The translations under genes and the position numbers were made by a program. Shown in pieces: positions 57,735-64,000 of a DNA stretch of 64,000 nucleotides (positions within the stretch are counted from its first letter, which is position 1; each line of letters starts with the position of its first letter). The notes beneath the pieces were generated by a model, which saw nothing but the letters and a program-made list of their open reading frames with translations, made no database searches and was not told the DNA's origin. The stretch covers positions 806,001 to 870,000 of the forward strand of contig NZ_CP045996.1 of NCBI RefSeq assembly GCF_016899425.1, in the 5' to 3' direction. The DNA comes from Burkholderia sp. MS389. GTDB taxonomy: Bacteria > Pseudomonadota > Gammaproteobacteria > Burkholderiales > Burkholderiaceae.

Positions 57735-60700
57735 ATGGACTCCACACCGCCGTTCGCTCCGCACCTCTACTTCTGCGACGCCCGCCTCGTCGGACCGCTC
57801 GACGCCTGGCCGCAGACCTTCGCGCATATCGCGGGAATGGGCTTCGATCACGTGCTGGTCGGTGCGTTCTGGGCCGCGAGCGTCGCCGGCTTTCCGCGCC
57901 ACGTCGCCGACTTCCGGCGGCCGGCCCAGTCGTTCGCGACCCGCGCGAGCGCGCTCGAAACCTTCTCGCGCCTCGCGCACCTGGCGAAGGGTCATGGGCT
58001 GCGCGTGCTGCTCGAAGTCGTCCCCGATCGCATCGCGCGCGAGAACCCGCTGCGCGCCGAGCATCCGGACTGGTACGTCGAGCGCGCGTACGACGACGCG
58101 TTGATCGACCCGCGCGGCGCCGCGCATGCGCTCGACCTCGCGCATGCGAACGCCGGCGACGAAACGGTGCGCGACGCGCTGTCGGCATGGTGGTGCGTGC
58201 ATCTCGCGACGTTCGCCGACGCGGGCGCGGCCGGCTTCCTGATCGACGCGCCGCATCATCTGCCGGCCGACTGGTGGCCCGGCTGGCGCGCGGCGCTGCG
58301 CCGGGCGCGCCCGGACGTCGCGGTGCTCGCGGGCGTGCCCGGCCATGCGCGCGACGCGCTCGCGCAGCTCGAAGCGGCCGGGTTCGACGCGGTGTTTTCA
58401 TCGGTGCGCTGGTGGGACCTGCGCGCGCCGTGGTTCGCGGACGAACACCGGCTGCTGCGACGCATCGGCGCGCCGATCGCGTTTCCCGATGCGCCCGACG
58501 GCCCGCGTCTCGCCGACGACTGGCCAGACGCGCCGGACGACACCGTCGCCCGCGCGTATCGCCGCGCGCTGTGGACAGCGGCGGCCGTCGGCACCGGCTG
58601 GCTCGTGCCGATGGGTTTCGAGCGCGGCGTGACGGTGCCGCTGATGGCGCGCGACGCGGATGCCGCGCGCTACCGCGCCGCATTCGAGCACGCCCGTTTC
58701 GACCTGTCGGGCGCGCTCGCCGATGCGAACGCATGGCGCCGCGCGACGCCCGTCGCCGCGGCGCGCGGCGAGATCGTGCAACTGAGCGCGCCGGGCGCGG
58801 GCGCGACCGCGCTGCTGCGCGGCACCGGGCCGTCGCTCGAACACGATGACGCGGCGTTGCTGATCGCATTGAATCCCGATCTCGACGCACCCGCCACGGT
58901 CGACCCCGCGACGATCCTGCCCGGCGTGCCGGGCGGCTTCACGCGCGTCGCCACGCAGGCCGGCGCGCACACGCAGCCGCCGGCCGCGCTCGAGTCGTTC
59001 ACGCTCGCGCCCGGCGCGTATGCGTTGCTGCATGCATGGCGGGCGCCGCCCATCACGACGCGCGCCGACGCCGCCCGCGAGCGCACCGCGCTGTCGGCGG
59101 CGCTCGCGGCCGACCGGATCGCGATCGAGCGCGTCGAGCCGTCGGTCGACGACGGCCGCTTCGCGATCAAGCGCGTGATCGGCGAGCCGCTCGTCGTGAG
59201 CGCATCGATCTTCACCGACGGGCACGCGCATCTGGCGGCCGTGCTGCAGTGGCACGCCGCGGGCGACGACGAATGGCGCGAAGTGCCGTTCGAAGCCGAG
59301 CCGAACGATCGCTGGCACGCGTGCGTCACGCTCGACCGGCTCGGTCGCCATGAATTCCGCGTGGTCGCATGGCGCGACGACTGGGCGTCGCTCGTCACCG
59401 ACATCGCGAAGAAGCGCGCGGCCGGCCAGGACGTGACGCTGGAGGTGCGCGAAGCGCAACTGCTGCTCGCGACCGCGCTGAAGCTCGCCGAGCCGGCCGA
59501 CCCGCGCGCGGTCACGCGGATGAAACAGTTCGTCGCGGAACTCAAGGACGCGTCGCCCGACGACCGCCTCGCGCTGATTGGCGGGTCCGCGCTCGCCGAT
59601 GCATTCGCGGCGCTGCGCTACCGCCCGTTCGTCACGCACGACGCGACGATCTACCCGGTCGACGTCGAACGCCGCAAGGCACGCTTCTCGAGCTGGTACG
59701 AGATGTTTCCGCGCTCGGCCAGCGACGATCCGCACCGGCACGGCACGTTCGACGACGTGATCGCGCATTTGCCGCGCATCCGCGACATGGGTTTCGACGT
59801 GCTGTATTTCCCGCCGATCCACCCGATCGGCACGTCCGCGCGCAAGGGTCGCAACAACAGCCTGACCGCCGGCCCCGACGACGTCGGCAGCCCGTACGCG
59901 ATCGGCTCGCCCGACGGTGGCCACACGGCCGTGCATCCGCAGCTCGGCACGCTCGACTCGTTCCGTGTGCTGGTCGACGCCGCGCGCGGGCACGGGCTCG
60001 AGATCGCGCTCGATTTCGCGATCCAGTGCTCGCCCGATCACCCGTGGCTCGCCGCGCATCCCGGCTGGTTCGCGTGGCGGCCCGACGGCTCGCTGCGCTT
60101 CGCGGAAAATCCGCCGAAGCGCTACCAGGACATCGTGAACCCCGATTTCTACGCGCCGGACGCGCTGCCCGACCTGTGGCTCGCGCTGCGCGACGCGGTG
60201 CTGTTCTGGGTCGACGCGGGCGTGCGGATCTTCCGCGTCGACAACCCGCACACGAAGCCGCTGCCGTTCTGGGCGTGGATGATCGACGACGTGCGCGGCC
60301 GGCATCCGGACGTCGTATTCCTGTCCGAGGCGTTCACACGGCCGGGGATGATGTATCGCCTCGCGAAAGTCGGCTTCTCGCAGTCGTACACGTACTTCAC
60401 GTGGCGCGAGTCGAAGCGCGACTTCATCGACTACCTGACCGAGCTGACGGCCGGGCCCGCGCGCGAATTCTTCCGGCCGAACTTCTTCGTCAACACGCCC
60501 GACATCAACCCGCGCCACCTGCAGAACGCGCCGCGCTCGCAGTTCGTGATCCGCGCGGCGCTCGCGGCGACGCTGGCCGGCTCGTGGGGCCTGTACTCGG
60601 GCTTCGAGCTCGGCGAATCGGCGCCGCTGCCGGACAGCGAGGAATACGCGGATGCCGAGAAATACGAGCTGCGCGCGCGCGACTGGAGCAAGGCCGCGCA

Positions 60701-61127
60701 TATCGGCACGGAAATCGCGCGGCTGAACCGCGCGCGCCGCGATCACCCCGCACTGCAGACGCATCTCGGTCTCACGTTCGTCGACGCCGACAACGACTCG
60801 GTGCTCGTGTTCATGAAGGCGACGCCCGCGTTCGACAGCGTGGTAATCGTCGCGATCAGTCTCGACCCGTGGCATCCGCAGGCCGCGAACTTCACGCTCG
60901 ATGCGGCGCTGTGGCGCGGCCTCGGGCTGGCCGACGGCGAACCGCTCGATGCGCTCGAACAGGACGCCGCGCACGCGCAAACCTGGCGCGGCCATCGCCA
61001 GTACGTGTCGCTCGATCCGCACGTGCGGCCGTACGCAATCTGGCGGCTCGCGCCGTCTCCGGGCGCCGCGCGGGCGGCCGCGCCCGAACCGGATCCCGCC
61101 CGCCGCCCTTCGGGAGCGCATGCATGA
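57735..61127 (+). CDS. glgE: GlgE maltosyltransferase with an extra N-terminal barrel-like region
   Basis: 1,130 residues; ordinary GlgE has about 660-700. The C-terminal part (from about 475) is GlgE: YPVDVERRKARFSSWYEMFP, FPPIHPIGTSARKGRNN, nucleophile Asp836 in FRVDNPHTKP and Glu865 in LSEAFTRPGMM. It transfers maltosyl units from maltose-1-phosphate to alpha-1,4-glucan. The first ~460 residues look like a degenerate GH13-type barrel (FDHVLVGAFWAAS, then LRVLLEVVPDRIA, then GFLIDAPHHLP) without a clear catalytic triad. The stop overlaps treS (ATGA). Confidence 0.92.
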   Translation: MDSTPPFAPHLYFCDARLVGPLDAWPQTFAHIAGMGFDHVLVGAFWAASVAGFPRHVADFRRPAQSFATRASALETFSRLAHLAKGHGLRVLLEVVPDRIARENPLRAEHPDWYVERAYDDALIDPRGAAHALDLAHANAGDETVRDALSAWWCVHLATFADAGAAGFLIDAPHHLPADWWPGWRAALRRARPDVAVLAGVPGHARDALAQLEAAGFDAVFSSVRWWDLRAPWFADEHRLLRRIGAPIAFPDAPDGPRLADDWPDAPDDTVARAYRRALWTAAAVGTGWLVPMGFERGVTVPLMARDADAARYRAAFEHARFDLSGALADANAWRRATPVAAARGEIVQLSAPGAGATALLRGTGPSLEHDDAALLIALNPDLDAPATVDPATILPGVPGGFTRVATQAGAHTQPPAALESFTLAPGAYALLHAWRAPPITTRADAARERTALSAALAADRIAIERVEPSVDDGRFAIKRVIGEPLVVSASIFTDGHAHLAAVLQWHAAGDDEWREVPFEAEPNDRWHACVTLDRLGRHEFRVVAWRDDWASLVTDIAKKRAAGQDVTLEVREAQLLLATALKLAEPADPRAVTRMKQFVAELKDASPDDRLALIGGSALADAFAALRYRPFVTHDATIYPVDVERRKARFSSWYEMFPRSASDDPHRHGTFDDVIAHLPRIRDMGFDVLYFPPIHPIGTSARKGRNNSLTAGPDDVGSPYAIGSPDGGHTAVHPQLGTLDSFRVLVDAARGHGLEIALDFAIQCSPDHPWLAAHPGWFAWRPDGSLRFAENPPKRYQDIVNPDFYAPDALPDLWLALRDAVLFWVDAGVRIFRVDNPHTKPLPFWAWMIDDVRGRHPDVVFLSEAFTRPGMMYRLAKVGFSQSYTYFTWRESKRDFIDYLTELTAGPAREFFRPNFFVNTPDINPRHLQNAPRSQFVIRAALAATLAGSWGLYSGFELGESAPLPDSEEYADAEKYELRARDWSKAAHIGTEIARLNRARRDHPALQTHLGLTFVDADNDSVLVFMKATPAFDSVVIVAISLDPWHPQAANFTLDAALWRGLGLADGEPLDALEQDAAHAQTWRGHRQYVSLDPHVRPYAIWRLAPSPGAARAAAPEPDPARRPSGAHA

Positions 61128-64000
61128 TGAAACGCGAAGATTCCCTCGACGACGTGCGCCGCGCGCAATTCCCGTCGCTCGCGCCGGCCGGCACGCCGCG
61201 CCGGCGCCGCGCGCGCCGCCGCGAACCCGCGCTCTGTGCGGACGATCCGCTGTGGTACAAGGACGCGATCATCTACCAGGTGCACGTGAAGTCGTTCTTC
61301 GACTCGAACAACGACGGCATCGGCGATTTCCCCGGCCTGATCGCGAAGCTCGACTACATCGCCGAACTCGGCGTCGACACGATCTGGCTGCTGCCGTTCT
61401 ATCCGTCGCCGCGCCGCGACGACGGCTACGACATCGCCGACTACCGCGACGTGCATCCCGACTACGGCACGCTGGCCGACGTGCGGCGCTTCATCCGCGA
61501 AGCGCATGCGCGCGGCATTCGCGTGATCGCCGAGCTCGTGATCAACCACACGTCGGACCAGCACCCGTGGTTCCAGCGCGCGCGCCGCGCGAAGCCGGGC
61601 TCCGCGCATCGCGACTACTACGTGTGGTCCGACACCGACACGAAATACGCAGGCACGCGGATCATCTTTCTGGATACCGAAACGTCGAACTGGACGCACG
61701 ACCCGGTAGCCGGCCAGTACTACTGGCACCGCTTCTATTCGCACCAGCCGGACCTGAACTTCGACAACCCGGCCGTCGTGCGCGAGGTGATCCAGGTGAT
61801 GCGCTTCTGGCTCGATCTCGGCATCGACGGGCTGCGGCTCGACGCGGTGCCGTACCTGGTCGAGCGCGAAGGCACCAACAACGAGAACCTGCCGGAGACG
61901 CACGCGATCCTGAAGCGGATCCGCGCGACGATCGACGCCGAGTATCCGAACCGGATGCTGCTCGCGGAAGCGAACCAGTGGCCGGAAGACGTGCAGGAAT
62001 ACTTCGGCAACGAGGACGAATGCCACATGGCGTTCCACTTCCCGCTGATGCCGCGCATCTACATGTCGATCGCGAGCGAGGATCGCTTCCCGATCCTCGA
62101 CATCATGCGGCAGACGCCGGCGCTCGCGCCGAGCAACCAGTGGGCGGTGTTCCTGCGCAACCACGACGAGCTGACGCTCGAGATGGTCACCGATTCGGAA
62201 CGCGACCTGCTGTGGCAAACCTATGCGAGCGACCGCCGCGCGCGGCTGAACCTCGGCATCCGGCGCCGGCTCGCGCCGCTGATGGAGCGCGACCGGCGCC
62301 GCATCGAGCTGATCAATTCGCTGCTGCTGTCGATGCCCGGCACGCCGGTGATCTACTACGGCGACGAGCTCGGGATGGGCGACAACATCCACCTCGGCGA
62401 TCGCGACGGCGTGCGCACGCCGATGCAGTGGTCATCGGACCGCAACGGCGGCTTCTCGCGCGCCGATCCCGAACTGCTGGTGCTGCCGCCGGTGATGGGC
62501 TCGCTGTACGGCTATGACGCGATCAACGTCGAGGCGCAGACGCGCGACCCGCATTCGCTGCTGAACTGGACGCGGCGCATCCTCGCGACGCGCCGCGCGT
62601 CGCAGGCGTTCGGGCGCGGCACGATCCGCTTCCTGCGCCCGGACAACCGCAAGGTGCTCGCGTACCTGCGCGAGCTGGACGGCCACGAACCGGTGCTGTG
62701 CGTCGCGAACCTGTCGCGCGCGTCGCAGGCCGTCGAACTCGACCTGTCCGAATTCGCGGGCCGCGTGCCGATCGAGATGACGTCCGATTCGCCGTTCCCG
62801 CCGATCGGCCAGCTCCCGTATCTCCTCACCTTCCCGCCGTACGGGTTCCTGTGGTTCGTGCTCGCCGAGCATGGCCGCGAGCCGTCGTGGCGGCAGCCGC
62901 ATGCGGAGCCGCTGCCAGAATACGTGACGCTCGTGATGCGGCGCGGCGATACGCGGCCGGACGTCTCGCAACTGCATGCGCTCGCGCACGACGCGCTCGC
63001 GTCGTGGCTCGCGCGGCGGCGCTGGTTCGCATCGAAGGATCGCAAGATCGGCGACGCGTGGCTGAACGTCGTCACCCCGATTCCGGACGAGCCGTTCCAG
63101 TACGCGGAGGCGTGGGTGTCCGCAAGCGACGGCCGCGTCGAACGCTACGTGGTGCCGCTCGCGGCCGCGTGGGGTGGCGAGACGTCCCATCCGCTGTTCG
63201 CGCAACTGGCGCTCGCGCGCGTGCGGCGCGGCCATACGGTCGGCTATCTGACCGACGCGTTCGCGCTGCCGGCGTTCGCGCGCGGCATGCTGCGCAAGCT
63301 GCGCGACGGCGCGACGGTGCCGATGTCCGACGGCGGCCGGCTCACCTTTCTGCCGGAAGACGCGCTCGCCGGGCTCGACCCGGGCGACGACGCGGAAGTG
63401 CGCTGGCTCGCGGCCGAGCAGAGCAACAGCTCGCTCGTGATCGGCGACGCGATCGTGCTGAAGCTGGTGCGCAAGGTCGCGCACGGCATTCATCCGGAAG
63501 CCGAAATGAGCCGGCACCTGACGCGCATCGGCTATGCGAACACCGCGACGCTGGCCGGCGAAGTCGTGCACGTCGATCCGGACGGCACGCCGCATACGGT
63601 CGCGATCCTGCAGCGCTATGTCGACAACCAGGGCGACGCGTGGACGCGTTCGTTCGATTTCCTGCGGCGCGCGATCGACGAGCTCGCGCTGCCGGCCGCG
63701 GACGAAGGCGAGGCCGCCGAAACGGACGAGGAGCCCGACGCGCTGCTCGGCTACGCGGCGTTCGCGGGCATCATCGGCACGCGGCTCGGCCAGTTGCACG
63801 TCGCGCTCGCGCAGCCGTCCGACGATCCGGCGTTCGCGCCGGAGCGCGCGACGCCCGATCACGTCGACGGCTGGTGCGTGGACGCGATCGCCTCGTTCGA
63901 GCGCGCGCTCGACGTGCTGCGCACGCGGCTCGATGCGCTCGATCCGGCCACCCGTGCGTCGGCCGACGCGCTGCTCGCGTCGCGCGACGCGGCCGTCGAG
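61124..64000 (+). CDS. treS: Trehalose synthase-maltokinase fusion (TreS-Mak), 3' end outside window
   Basis: At least 959 residues; the frame is still open at the edge. Residues about 40-590 are TreS of GH13: DDPLWYKDAIIYQVHVKSFF, the nucleophile Asp in DGLRLDAVPYL, acid Glu in LLAEANQWP and FLRNHDELTLEMV. From about 620 begins a maltokinase (LASWLARRRWFASKDRKIGD, EQSNSSLVIGDAIVLKLVRK). Together they convert trehalose to maltose-1-phosphate, the GlgE donor. ATGA overlap with glgE; an ATG at 61127 is next to it. A branching enzyme would be expected downstream. Confidence 0.93.
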   Translation, partial: MMKREDSLDDVRRAQFPSLAPAGTPRRRRARRREPALCADDPLWYKDAIIYQVHVKSFFDSNNDGIGDFPGLIAKLDYIAELGVDTIWLLPFYPSPRRDDGYDIADYRDVHPDYGTLADVRRFIREAHARGIRVIAELVINHTSDQHPWFQRARRAKPGSAHRDYYVWSDTDTKYAGTRIIFLDTETSNWTHDPVAGQYYWHRFYSHQPDLNFDNPAVVREVIQVMRFWLDLGIDGLRLDAVPYLVEREGTNNENLPETHAILKRIRATIDAEYPNRMLLAEANQWPEDVQEYFGNEDECHMAFHFPLMPRIYMSIASEDRFPILDIMRQTPALAPSNQWAVFLRNHDELTLEMVTDSERDLLWQTYASDRRARLNLGIRRRLAPLMERDRRRIELINSLLLSMPGTPVIYYGDELGMGDNIHLGDRDGVRTPMQWSSDRNGGFSRADPELLVLPPVMGSLYGYDAINVEAQTRDPHSLLNWTRRILATRRASQAFGRGTIRFLRPDNRKVLAYLRELDGHEPVLCVANLSRASQAVELDLSEFAGRVPIEMTSDSPFPPIGQLPYLLTFPPYGFLWFVLAEHGREPSWRQPHAEPLPEYVTLVMRRGDTRPDVSQLHALAHDALASWLARRRWFASKDRKIGDAWLNVVTPIPDEPFQYAEAWVSASDGRVERYVVPLAAAWGGETSHPLFAQLALARVRRGHTVGYLTDAFALPAFARGMLRKLRDGATVPMSDGGRLTFLPEDALAGLDPGDDAEVRWLAAEQSNSSLVIGDAIVLKLVRKVAHGIHPEAEMSRHLTRIGYANTATLAGEVVHVDPDGTPHTVAILQRYVDNQGDAWTRSFDFLRRAIDELALPAADEGEAAETDEEPDALLGYAAFAGIIGTRLGQLHVALAQPSDDPAFAPERATPDHVDGWCVDAIASFERALDVLRTRLDALDPATRASADALLASRDAAVE

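Noticed and set aside
1..64000. tRNA, rRNA, CRISPR arrays, transposases and inverted-repeat-bounded insertion sequences
   Set aside because: Scanned by eye for repeat-spacer patterns, transposase motifs and tRNA-like sequence; none seen.

Overview
The window looks like a Burkholderia chromosome segment, probably Burkholderia cepacia complex and probably a secondary replicon. GC is very high, most genes end or start in short 4-bp overlaps, and the gene families are typical of that genus: catBA-benABCD, EmrAB-NodT and RND pumps, a caa3-type oxidase with a subunit I-III fusion, and GlgE with a TreS-maltokinase fusion. The genus call rests on gene content and style, not on a search.

Layout. 1-4,000: small accessory genes (ribbon-helix-helix protein, spermidine-synthase-like methyltransferase, YjdM, an HPr-fold protein lacking its phospho-histidine, GNAT, a phage-type protein). 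4,578-10,069: an RstA-like response regulator without a kinase partner, then an emrA-emrB-outer-membrane-factor efflux operon on the minus strand. 10,200-22,290: a stress and respiration block (Nudix, DUF1641, BON, iron permease-like, FRG, DUF305, TPP enzyme) leading into a cytochrome c oxidase operon with a tri-haem cytochrome c. 22,359-29,994: a broken antitoxin gene and a TetR-controlled RND pump. 30,070-36,518: catB-catA-benABCD-ridA, which takes benzoate to catechol and muconate and on to muconolactone. 37,676-40,695: a methyltransferase, a thioredoxin-reductase-like flavoprotein and TetR. 40,994-44,941: aryl aldehyde and alcohol dehydrogenases with a GAF/Fis regulator. These would feed benzoate into the ben operon. 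44,976-47,037: SotB-like exporter and HAD phosphatase. 47,618-51,805: a four-gene operon of SAM methyltransferase, class I terpene synthase and two Rieske oxygenases. 51,841-57,585: orphan SdhB, a small protein, then an MgtC, phospholipase D-VTT and endonuclease/phosphatase-fold operon. 57,735-end: GlgE and TreS-maltokinase, cut off by the window edge.

Two things stand out. The methyltransferase/terpene synthase/Rieske operon looks like a route to a C-methylated, oxidised terpenoid. Its sequence motifs are clear but its product is unknown. Second, eight sites matching the sigma-54 -24/-12 promoter (GG-N10-GC, GGCACG-N4-TTGC, some with one mismatch) lie just upstream of starts in the stress/respiration block, the phospholipase operon and the GlgE operon. 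This suggests these separate loci share RpoN control.

No tRNA, rRNA, CRISPR array, intact transposase or complete prophage was seen.
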